DNA of 23,501 bases. Source: Acanthamoeba lenticulata (lineage: Eukaryota; Discosea; Longamoebia; Acanthamoebidae). The stretch is taken from positions 1-23,501 of the forward strand of contig NAVB01000710.1 of assembly GCA_002179805.1 (NCBI GenBank). The letters run 5' to 3'. The notes beneath the pieces are model-generated. The model saw nothing but the letters and a program-made list of their open reading frames with translations, did no database searches and had not been told where the DNA came from. A program made the translations under genes and the position numbers. This document shows, piece by piece, positions 9,955 to 19,419 of the stretch. Numbering within the stretch: the stretch's first letter is position 1; each line of letters opens with the position of its first letter.

Positions 9955-12900
9955 ATGTCCCATCAGGGAAAACCATCAACAAGCACAACTTCAGATGCAG
10001 CGCAGTTTGTAAGCCGAGGCGGCAAAGGAGGCCGTGGCCGTGGCGGCGGCGGCGGACGAGGCCAGAGCTCGAACAAACAGCAGCAGCAGAAGACGTACGT
10101 GTATATGGATAGACTCTGCCTGCTTCTATCTTTCTATCGATCGATCATAAGAGTTCTTGCATCCGCCCTATGATGTGTAATTGGCATCATCATCATCATC
10201 ATCACCCTGATCTTCTATACCTATTCCGTGCAGGCGCCAGAACACGCCTGGAGGTGGCAGTGGCGCACAACAAGGAAACAAAGCTACTCGTATAATGCGC
10301 TGTCGATCTTCTTGCTTCGACGAGCTTGACGCTTACAAACAAAAAATCTCTGTTTCCATCTCTCGTGCAGGACCACCCGCTGGTGCTGCTCCTGCTGGCA
10401 CTCCAGCCGCAGCTCAGAATGGCGCAAGTGAGCGCAAGGATGGCGCCGCCGCCGCCCCCAAGCAGACACAGAGCTATGTGCCTAAGGCCGCGCCCGCCAC
10501 AGCGGTTCCACCATCAGCCGCCGCTCCTCCAGCGGGCGTCCAGCAGCTGCCGGTGCCAACTGCCGCCACCTCAGCTCAGCAGCCCACACACCAGCAAGCC
10601 GCTGCTCCCGCTGCCGACGGCAACGGCACCACAGGGGCCGCGGCTCTTCAAGCACCTGCACCACATGCTCCTCAGCCTCGTATGCAATCTTTCCTCTTTC
10701 ATCAGATTTTTTTTAGATCTTTCGCTCATCCTTGTATAATTATCACTCACAGGACCTCCTGTTACAGCTACTGGTGGGCAGGGACCAGCTCCACCGTACG
10801 TTGGCTATACCAACGGTGCAGGAGCCCCGCCCCCGGGCGGTCGTGGAAGGGGCATTCCGCCTCGCACACAATCAGCCCCGCCCAATCTCAAGGAGCAAAA
10901 GCAATCCCCCATTTTCATCCCCACTCGGGCCACGCCAAATGCTGGCGCCTTCCCCGCTGCCCCATACTATGTACGTTGTACAACTGTTACAAATTTTTCG
11001 GTCGATCTCTTGTCATTTCAGCTAAATGTTTGGTCATGTTGATGGTTTTCGTTTGCAGCCCCCAAGTGGTCCTTATTATCCACCGCCTCCTGGAGTGCAA
11101 CCGGGGGTGAGCCCATCGCATCCCTACGCTCCGCCCGGCCAAGGCGTTCCTCCGCCGCGTGGCGGCCCCAATCTCTATCAGCCGCCCGCGCACGGCCGAG
11201 CGCAAGGACCACCTGGCGCTGGCGCCCACGGCGTGGGCCCTCAGGGTGGTCCGCCCCCGTCCATGGGTGGCCCTCTTCCGCAAGGCGTGGGCGCCCCTCA
11301 GATGCCACCCCAGCAGCCGATGGGTCCTACGACCTACGTCCCTCCTCATCGAATTCCGACATTTGTTCCTGGACGCGCAGCACCCTTCATTCCGCGAGGG
11401 CACGCCGGATTACAGCCGATTCCGCCCCCGCATTCGATGCCCATGCAAATTCCTCAGAAGCGACGAACCAACCGAATTGCCATCATCGATCCCAAGACGG
11501 GCAAGGAAGTGGGCAATTCGCCACCCAAGGACGAGTCGCCCCTTAATGACACTGCCTCGCCCTACCAGCAGTCGCCCCCTGGCGCCGGCCTGCGCATCCC
11601 GCACGGCGGTGGCGGCATCATGAGCCACCCCTATGCACCCGCTGGCACTTCGCCCTCGCGCCAGGCGCCTCACTTCAAGCCCGACGATTTTGCCGACGGG
11701 GGCCCCGTGGAGCAGTTCGCCCCTAACCATCCGTACGCGCCCGGCCGCAGCGCCGCCATCCCCATCGAGAAGCCCCCCTCTGCCGGTACCCCCTTCCCCA
11801 CTTTCTCTTCTTCCTTCCCTTCACTCCCTTCTGCTACTCGCTGTACGAAGATCGCCGTGCGCTTCGTCTCATGCTTGCTGTCTGCGCTGCCACAGCCGTG
11901 GTCATCTCCAAGCCACCCGCGCCTGCCGAAACGGCCTCGTCGGCCACGACTCCCTCTCCGACGACGACCGCGACTACTCCCACCGAGCAGCCCTCAGGTT
12001 CGGCACCGCAGGAAGCCGCTCAGGAAGCCGCCGCGGCGCCTGCTACCACCGAAGCTGCCTCAGCACAGGAGCCGACCACCAAGCCTGCAGAGGCGGACAA
12101 GAAGGAAACTGAGGTGCCGCCTCCCGAAAAGCAGGCCCCTGAGGAGCAGCAGAAGCAAGAGGAGGAGCCCCCGAAGCAGCCTGAGGAGAGCAAGGCCGAG
12201 ACGCCTGCCCCGCAAGCAGCTGAGGCCCAGCCCAAGCCGGAGCCCACTGTTGAAGAGCGAAAGCCTGAGGAGGTCAAGGCTGAGGAGACCGCGCCCGAGG
12301 CCGCCAAGCAGCTGGAAGAGGCGAAGCAAGTGGAGCAGGTGCCGGCCGTCGATGCCACCAAGGACGAGAGCTCGGAGAAGGCCCCTGAGGCTCAGCCCAC
12401 CGAGCCTGCCGCCGCGCCGGAGCCTACCCCGGCCCCGGCCACGGAGAAGCCGACCGACGAAGCCGAGCCCGGCAAGGCCGAGCACAAGCCCGCCACGGAG
12501 GAGTCTGGTAAGAAGGCCAGCGAGAGCCGCGCCGGCAAGGCCAAGCCCACGCGCAAGGGCAGCGTCAAGAAGTCGGACGAGGGCGACGCAAAGCCTAGCG
12601 AGGCCACCGAGAAGAAGGCCTCAGAGGATGCGGACAAGAAGCCCACCGAGGAGCCCCACAAGCCCAAGGAGGAGGAGCAGCCGCCCGCCAAGCCTGCCGA
12701 GGCTGAGGTAGCGCCTGCCTACCCTTCTCCTCTCCTCTTTTCCTTTTCGCCCTCTTGAGGGGGGGAGTTCTCCTCATGGAAGGCCCGCCCTGACGCGTCC
12801 AATCCCCGCCATGCAGCAGGACGACGATGACTGGGAGGTCAAGGCGGAAAAGGAGGACCTGGTCCTGCAGAAGGACATCTCCCTGCGCCCCAGCTACACC

Positions 12901-15900
12901 GGCTCCTCTGGCGCTGTACGTGCCGCTCTGTCCTATCTATCTTTTTATCAAATGGATATTTCCTCCCCTCTGCGAGGCCCGTCCGTCTGCGCGGATGGGC
13001 CCTCTCCCGCATCACACACGCAACACGTATTTTGAAAGAGGCTGACGTGGGGAGCGACCAACACACAACAGCAGGCGCCCTTCAGGTCGACCCTGACCCC
13101 GCAAGCGGGAGATGCGTCCTGGTCGGGCAGTGGCAGCAAGCGCACCTACGACCGCGACTTCCTCCTCAAGTTCCAAACCGTGCGTGCCCCCTTCCCCCCA
13201 CAAAGCTCCTCTCTTTCCGTCGTCTCTCCCTCCGCGACCTGATGAGTGGGACAAAACAAACGAATAAAACCAAACTGCAGTTCTGCCGCGAGCGCCCCGA
13301 TGGTCTGCCGCCTGTGGAGGTGATCCTGGGCAATGACGACCGAGGCAAGAGCGGCGGCGGTGCTGGTGGTGGAGCCCGCGGAGGCAAAGGTGGCCGTGGC
13401 GGCGGCATGAACAGCAGCGGCGAGTGGTCGCGTGGGCAGCAGCAGTTTGCCAACCGCGGCCGCGGTGGCCCCGGCATGTTCGCGCCCGCGCCCGGCAAGT
13501 TCAAGTGCGTCTCTCCCCCTCCCCCCCCCCAAAGCATGCCCTCTCTTGACCTTGTGGAGGAGTAATGGACTGACGCGGCCACGATCCTGTTCTGTAGCGC
13601 GCCTCCCGGCCTGTCGGCCCCGATGGCTCGCGGCCCCGGCGCTGCTGCTCGCGGTGCCCCTCAGGGCGGACCCATGCGCCGCGTGCCCAAGAAGGGCATG
13701 CCGGGCCGCGAGGCGCCTCCCGGCATCATGCCCGTACGCATCCTCTCCCAACAACCACAGGGTGATACGCGATGTTGACCTTTGGGGGGGGGGTCCCATG
13801 CTCATGCACCAGCCCCCGGAGCCGGTGGCGCCGATGGTCGACAACCCGAGTGTGTGGAAGCCAAGCCGTCGCAGAGGCGACGACAACGAGGAGATCTACG
13901 GTAAAGTCCGCAGGTAACCGCCTCCTCCTCTTTCTCCTCCATCTTCCTGGTTGCACCCAAAAGGGCGCGATCGATTGACTGACGAGCTTTCTTTCTTTCT
14001 CTCGGGGCAACGCAGCATCCTCAACAAGCTCACGTCCGACAAGTTCGGGCCGCTCAGCGCGCAGATGGTGGAGCTGCTCAAGTCCAAGGCCACGACCGTC
14101 GAAATTTTGAGGGAGATCATCAACATCATCTTCGACAAGGCGCTCGCTGAGCCGGGCTTCAGCACGATGTACGCCGAGCTGTGCCGCGTGCTCGAGAAGA
14201 ACTGCCCCACCTTCGAGACCAACAAGGAGGGCAAGCCTCAGGTCCTCCCCCCTTCCCCTCATCCGCCCAAAGGGTGTTCCTTGTGCGGGCGACTGACCTT
14301 TGGGTTCGGGAAATTGGGCAGACCTTCAAGCGAATTCTCCTGAACCGGTGCCAGGAGGCGTTCGAGCACAAGCCCCAGGAGGAGCAGCCCACCGAAGATC
14401 CCCTCAAGAAGGAGGAGATCGAGGTCAAGCAGAAGCGCCGCATGATCGGCAGTACGCTCCCTCTTCCTCCGCCCCTCCCAACAACACCGCCCAACGACAA
14501 TTAAACGATCCTCTAAACGATCCTCCTTTTCTTAGACATCGTGTTCATCGGTGAGCTGTACAAGGAGCACATGCTGACGGACAAGATCATGCACGAGTGC
14601 GTCTTCCGCCGCCTGCTGGGCGAGATGAAGAACCCGGCCGAGGCCGACCTCGAGGCGCTGTGCAAGCTCATGAACACCATCGGCAAGGTGCTCGACGTGC
14701 CCAAGGCCAAGAACTACATGGAGGCCTACTTCAAGCGCATGAAGACCCTCAGCCAGAACCCCAACATCCCGTCCCGCATCCGCTTCCTTCTCCTCGTACG
14801 AGCGTTCTCCCCCCCCCAACATTGTTCTGCCCACGAGCTTGGCTGGGGGCGCACGGCTGACGACGGTGTGGGTGCACGTGTGCAGGACGTGCTCGATCTG
14901 AGGGCCAACAAGTGGGTGTCGTCCGTGACGGAGAAGCCCAAGCAGGGTGGTCGTGGCGGCGCGCAGCCCAAGTCCGCGGGCCCCTCTGCTCCCGCCGCTG
15001 CAGGCGGCCCTGGTGGTCGTGGTGGCGGTGGTAGCGGCGCCTATCGTCCCGGCGGTGCCGGCAGCGGCCGCGCCAACCAGGACGGTTGGGAGACGGTACG
15101 AGCCTGAGCTCCGCCATCCCCGCGTTTCTGTTTCCATCCCTCGCCCTCATAAGGCCTCATGTTGCTGCTGTTGTTGACGTTGGGATGACCGTCGTGACAG
15201 GTGGGAAGAGGCGGCCACTCGCGCGGCGACAGGAGCGAGCGAGGCGGCGACAGGGGCGGCAGCAGCGGCTCTGAGCGCGGTCCACCGGTGACGCTGTCCT
15301 CGGGCGAGGTGGTGCTGGGCCCCAACCAGTCGCGCATGGGCACGATGATGGGGGGCACGGGAGCCAAGGGTTGGCGCGACGCCAGCAACAAGGCGCGCCC
15401 GCAGGATAGCCGGCGGGATGCCGCCTCATCCCGTCCGGGCGCTGCCCCTGCCCCCGCGCCCAAGGGCAACATCTTTGCCGCCCTCTCTGACATGCCCGAG
15501 CGGTCGCCCCAGGTTCCTTCCCGCCCCCCCCCCATCTCTTTCTCTTTTCCTTCTTTCTTTGCTCGGTGGCCCTCAACTGATCTCTCTCCCCGCCGCCTTT
15601 TTCTTGCTCGATCTCCAGGCCGAGTCGCGCCAGAGCGCGCGCCCGACATCCGTCCGGGACCGCAGCCGCTCGCGCGAGGACCGGGAGGCCCCGGCGCCCT
15701 CGCCCCGCAGCGACGCCAGGAAGGAGGCGGCTGCGCCCTCCCCGCGCTCTGCCGAGAAGGAGGCCGAGGTGGGCCCTCTTGACCCCGAGATCGAGGTGCC
15801 GCGCCCTCCCCCTCTTCCCCGCGCTTGCCCATCCATGGCATGCTTGACATCGCCGATTAACCCGACGATGGTGATGATGGCTACTGCTACAATAACAACA

Positions 15901-17461
15901 ACAGAAATCGATCAAGCTCCTGCTCGAGGAGTTCCTCGACACGCAGGACGAGGAGGAGGCGCGGCAGTGCGTCGACGACATCGAGGGCTCCGGGTTCCAG
16001 CCCCACCTGGTCAAGGCCATCATCGTGATGGCCACGGAGAAGAAGGAGGAGGTCCGCGAGATGCTCCTCCAGCTCATCACCCACTTCCACAAGAAGGCCA
16101 CCATCACCCCCGCCCACTTCACCGCCGGGTACTTGCAATTCTTCTCCCCTCGAGAAAATGTTGCTCTTTGTTGCTCTTCAACATGAGGATGCTGACGCAT
16201 TTGGGTGTATGTCGTTGTTGTTTGGCTGCTGCTGCTGCTTAGGTTGCGCCTGGTGCTGGAGCAGCTGGACGACATCAGGCTCGATGCCCCGATGGCGCCC
16301 AAGGTGGTGGGCCAGTTCATCGGCAGTGCGCTGCTCGACGAGTACCTCAGCGCCTCCTTCGTGCTGCCGGCCCTGGAGCCGCTGGTCGAGAGCGGCTCCG
16401 CTCTGTCCGTGCTGGTTGGCCTCTTCAACTTCTACGTCGAAAACACCGTACGCGTGCCCCCTCAATCACCACTTCATTCCCTTTTATTGTCATCTGCACC
16501 GCACGCTGATGATGGCGATGGTGGAGCAGAGCATCGGCGACACGCGCGAGTTCGTCAAGGAAGCCGGATGGGACGTCAACAGCATGTTCAAGAAGAGCAA
16601 GCGCGACCCGGCCAGCGTCACCGACTGGATCCAGGTCAACGTACGTTAGATTCCCTTTCACTCAAGCGCAGTCAATCGGCCCCGTGAACCGCAGCTGACG
16701 CGGCCACCGGGCGGGCTCGCTCGCTTGACTGCACAGGGCCTGGACCGAGTGTTCCCGGTGGCGTGGGCGCAGGGCAGGCTCAAGGCGCTGCTCGAGAGCG
16801 GCGACGACGCGGGCAAGATTTTGAAGTGGATGGAGGAGAACGTGGCGCGCGACGTGTGGGATGACGAGGAGTTTGTCCAGCGACTCACTGGCGTCTTCGT
16901 CGAGTTTGTCGGGGCCCGCACCAAGGCCCTCTCCGACGCCCAGGCCGTGGCCGAGGAGGAGACCAAGCTCTTCGAGCAGTACGCGCCCTTCCTCAAGCAG
17001 TTCACTGCCGACAGCCCGCAGACGCAGCAGGCCTGCCTCGCCGCCGTCCAGCGCTATTGCTTCGGCCTCAATTTTCCTGATGGTGCGCTTTACCCCCCCC
17101 CCAACATTGCCCCATTGCCCCCATTTTTTTTGGAGAAGACAAACGCCTCTGGGTCTGGACCTGAATGCTGACGGCGCGACGCGGGGGGACAGGCCTGCTG
17201 GAGCGATTGTTCCAAAACCTTCTCGACAACGAGCTGGTCGACGACGAAGCCTTCAGCACGTGGGCCGCCGACACGCAGGACTCGTTTGGCAAGTCGCAGG
17301 CCCTCGCCCAAGTCTCCGGCTGGCTCTCCGGCGCGCAGAAGGTGCCTTGGCTGCTCCCCTCCTCCCCTCCTCCTCTTTCTCCTTTCTGACGCGGGTAACG
17401 TGGCACACAAACAACCACAAAAATACGCGTACAGGAGGACGATGGCGAGGGAGCTCCCTAA
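9955..17461 (+). CDS. EIF4G: Eukaryotic translation initiation factor 4G (eIF4G)
   Basis: eIF4G is the scaffold of cap-dependent initiation. Exons: 9955-10094, 10234-10289, 10371-10679, 10753-10970, 11059-11785, 11896-12707, 12817-12915, 13075-13179, 13281-13504, 13598-13733, 13813-13913, 14016-14241, 14322-14451, 14536-14795, 14886-15095, 15201-15512, 15619-15795, 15905-16128, 16243-16447, 16530-16640, 16737-17082, 17193-17341, 17435-17461. They total 5304 nt, or 1767 aa. Order: N-terminal RGG box (20-37); Pro/Gly/Gln-rich stretch with three HPYAP motifs; IAIIDPKTGKEV, an eIF4G-conserved element (about 380-393); Glu/Lys/Pro/Ala-rich linker (484-754); eIF4E-binding motif YDRDFLL (about 812-818) followed by the DGLPP element; second RGG region; MIF4G (about 968-1192, KVRSILNKLT ... 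FIGELYKEHMLT); third RGG; Arg-Ser patch RDRSRSREDRE; MA3 (from about 1415); W2 ending near residue 1767 with an acidic tail. The start codon is not certain: ATG 9763 is in frame. Confidence 0.92.
10185..10202 (+). repeat. (CAT)6 microsatellite in eIF4G intron 1
   Basis: Six perfect CAT units lie inside the first eIF4G intron (10095-10233), shortly before the acceptor at 10232-10233. It is outside coding sequence and probably length-variable. Confidence 0.9.
13147..13167 (+). other. eIF4E-binding motif YxxxxL-phi of eIF4G
   Basis: The seven codons read Y-D-R-D-F-L-L, which is the canonical YxxxxL-hydrophobic motif that docks on the back of eIF4E. The following residues KFQ match the context in animal eIF4G. 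The motif is only visible after splicing exon 13075-13179 in the correct frame. Confidence 0.88.
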
Positions 17462-18139
17462 TTGGGAGACGAAGCCAATCGGCCCTCGCGCTTCGCGTCT
17501 TGTACAGTGCAGCACTCCTCCTCTTCGCGAATGCCGTCCCTCCCCTACAAGCCTTGCCTCGACGCGCACGCGAGGCCGGTGGTTTCGGCAGCGCTCCTTC
17601 TCCTCGTCCTCGAAGGCGACACCGCCGTCGTCGGGAGGAGCCCGGAGCCCGCGCCCAGTCCCGCGCGTGCGATGGCTCAGGGGCGAGGCCGCCGCTTCCC
17701 CGCCTTCCTCGTTTGTGTGTTTATTTATTTGCTCCTTCGTTGTGCGCCAACCCAGAAACAAAGAAGAACGCGTTTGTCTTTTACGTCGTGCTTGCGTTTC
17801 GTTTGCGGAAGAGAAGAAGAAGGGGAAGAGGGAGCAGGAAGAGGGCGGCCGGAGGGAGAGAAACGGGGCAAGAAGCTTCAGGCGGGAAAGGACGTCAGCT
17901 CCCGCAAAAATGAGGAAACAAGGGCTGATGAAATTATAGAAGTGGCTGCTGACGTGGAGCAGAACGATTGGCACGGAGAGGCCGAAAGAGGAGTCGAGTT
18001 CTCTGGCCGGCGCTCGAGCGTCGACATCTGCGGCGCGTTTTCTGTCTCGGTTTCCCGTCCCGCCAAAGGCAGCACAAGAAGCAGCAGCTCCTGATCAGTA
18101 GGCTCTAAATCTTCCCGACCCACACACACACCGACAACC
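17462..18139 (+). other. Intergenic: eIF4G 3' region and V-ATPase c promoter
   Basis: This 678-bp gap has two parts. 17462-17700 is as GC-rich as coding sequence, but no frame on either strand gives a recognisable protein. From about 17710 the sequence becomes mixed and purine-rich, with a TTTATTTATT stretch near 17723 that could belong to a 3' end. Close to the next gene there is CCCGCCAAA at 18059-18067 (reverse complement TTTGGCGGG, E2F-like) and a CACACACACACC leader just before the ATG. A 210-codon plus-strand ORF and a longer minus-strand ORF overlap the region, but both look like open-frame noise in GC-rich DNA. Confidence 0.5.
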
Positions 18140-18823
18140 ATGGACGTCCTCCACTCCGCTTCGGCTCTCCTTGCCACTGATGACACCCCGGCCGCTGCCG
18201 CCTTCTTCGGTTTCATGGGCTGCGCTTCCGCCCTCGTCTTTGCTTGTACGTCCTCCAAATCTAGACGTCAAGTGTTGAGTAATCCCTTCCGGATAAGCTC
18301 CGGTCAAGTCGGAAAGGCATCACTAAGCGATTAAATTCTTTCATTCCCCTTCAGGCCTTGGTGCTGCTTACGGTACCGCCAAGTCGGGCGTCGGTGTGGC
18401 TGCCATGGGTGTTACCAAGCCCGACATGGTGATGAAGTCCATCATTCCCGTGGTCATGGCTGGTGTGATCGGTATCTACGGTCTCATTATTGCTGTCATC
18501 TTGGCCACCAACGGTACCGTGTCGCCTCGTTGGCCTCAATGTGTAATTGATTGCGCATGCGCTAATCTAAATTCATTTTGTTGTACACAGTCACTCCTAC
18601 CAGCTACACTTCCTTCCGTGGCTTCGCTCACCTTGCCTCGGGTCTCTCGGTCGGTCTCTCCGGTCTTGCCGCCGGTATGGCCATCGGCATCGTCGGTGAT
18701 GCTGGTGTCCGCGCCACTGCTCAGCAGCCTCGTCTCTTCACCGGTATGATTCTGATTCTCATCTTCGCCGAGGCCCTTGGTCTCTACGGTCTCATCGTCG
18801 CCCTCATCCTCTCGACCAAATAA
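18140..18823 (+). CDS. VMA3: V-type proton ATPase 16 kDa proteolipid subunit c
   Basis: This is the rotor-ring subunit of the membrane Vo sector, which carries protons across vacuolar, endosomal and contractile-vacuole membranes. Exons 18140-18245, 18355-18513 and 18591-18823 total 498 nt, or 165 aa, the standard length. The protein is two tandem hairpins, giving four membrane helices. The first has [20 protein letters not shown] and [20 protein letters not shown]. The second has the essential proton-binding glutamate in [19 protein letters not shown] (GAG codon 18770-18772, about residue 149). The loop [15 protein letters not shown] is a subunit c hallmark. The start is supported by ACAACCATGG context. 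Codon choice (many GGT, GTC, CTC) suggests strong expression. Both introns have phase 1 junctions with GTAC donors. Confidence 0.97.
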
Positions 18824-19123
18824 GCGGTCTTCTCAATCGAAGACACGATCTGCTCTTCGGCAGTTCATTTTTCGAAAAACCACTCCATCGCATCTCTCTC
18901 TTTTGGTTGCGGCTTTGTACAAGACGGTGGTTCTGGGGCAAGTAAAACGGCATTCGAAGAGATGCCACACTTCGCATTACCCTTCTCGTTCATTTAATCC
19001 AGTTTTATTGAATCGTTAAGTGGCCTGGGCACAACCAAAGATGACGTGCCGTGAGACAACCGTCCCCACACTGGTTGCTGTTTCACTTCACTTGGCTCAC
19101 TTCGCACCACCAGTTACCAAACT
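18824..19123 (+). other. Intergenic between V-ATPase c and the uncharacterised locus
   Basis: This 300-bp stretch holds the V-ATPase 3' end and the next promoter. A short inverted repeat ACTGGT (about 19070) / ACCAGT (about 19110) and TGACGTG (about 19041) are visible, but nothing clearly functional. Confidence 0.4.
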
Positions 19124-19414
19124 ATGCATCGCACACGCAGCAACAGCAATCTCGCCGACCTCAAGCCTGACGAAGATCTGCTGAAGAAAGTCGGAAAAAA
19201 GAGCACCATGAGCTCACAAACATCCACAAACCAACGGTGGGTCTACCCTGCCACGAGGAGGGATGAGACCGTGTCAGATGAGCATGGTGTTCCTGATCCC
19301 TACCGCAATGGCTGCAGTGTGGAAACCCCCCAACTCTTCTCTGTTTCCTCAGTCAACCCACAGCAACTCAAACAAACGGTCATCGACCCCTGCGCAGGAG
19401 TTAGTTTGGACTGA
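19124..19414 (+). CDS. Hypothetical 96-aa ORF with prolyl-oligopeptidase-like N-terminal fragment
   Basis: This small ORF ends with TGA five bases before the next ORF begins. Residues about 41-62, YPATRRDETVSDEHGVPDPYR, resemble the opening signature of prolyl oligopeptidases (family S9A: YP..RRDE.V.D..HG...PDPYRWLED). The match stops at the point where WLED should follow, and no peptidase domain is present. It may be a relic, the first exon of a gene joined to 19420-20316, or an upstream ORF. A plausible internal intron (donor 19287, acceptor AG 19351-19352, 66 bp) keeps the same frame and would still end at 19414. An acceptor at 19403-19404 would open the frame into the next ORF. The status is unresolved. 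Confidence 0.4.
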   Translation: MHRTRSNSNLADLKPDEDLLKKVGKKSTMSSQTSTNQRWVYPATRRDETVSDEHGVPDPYRNGCSVETPQLFSVSSVNPQQLKQTVIDPCAGVSLD

Positions 19415-19419
19415 GGGAG

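Noticed and set aside
10917..10970. PAM2-like (PABP-binding) motif in ATPNAGAFPAAPYY of eIF4G
   Set aside because: It has Phe-Pro and Ala spacing reminiscent of PAM2, but lacks the Leu-Asn-x-x-Ala core, so it is not claimed.
11786..12711. Continuation of the eIF4G exon 5 frame as one 561-codon ORF
   Set aside because: Beyond 11785 this frame becomes an Arg/Pro/Ser string, while another frame gives a clean Glu/Lys/Pro/Ala linker leading into later exons. A GTACC donor at 11786 and CAG acceptor at 11895 join them in frame.
15157..16428. 423-codon minus-strand ORF opposite eIF4G
   Set aside because: It spans the MA3 exons and several introns, with no recognisable domain. It is an open frame caused by GC-rich codons on the other strand.
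17462..18094. 210-codon plus-strand ORF between eIF4G and V-ATPase c
   Set aside because: It has no family resemblance and sharp composition changes inside the ORF, and it runs into the V-ATPase promoter. Coding is unlikely.
18246..18354. Possible small structured RNA in V-ATPase intron 1 (CCTTCCG ... CGGAAAGG hairpin)
   Set aside because: There is a single hairpin of about 7 bp with a bulge. No C/D or H/ACA boxes were recognised.
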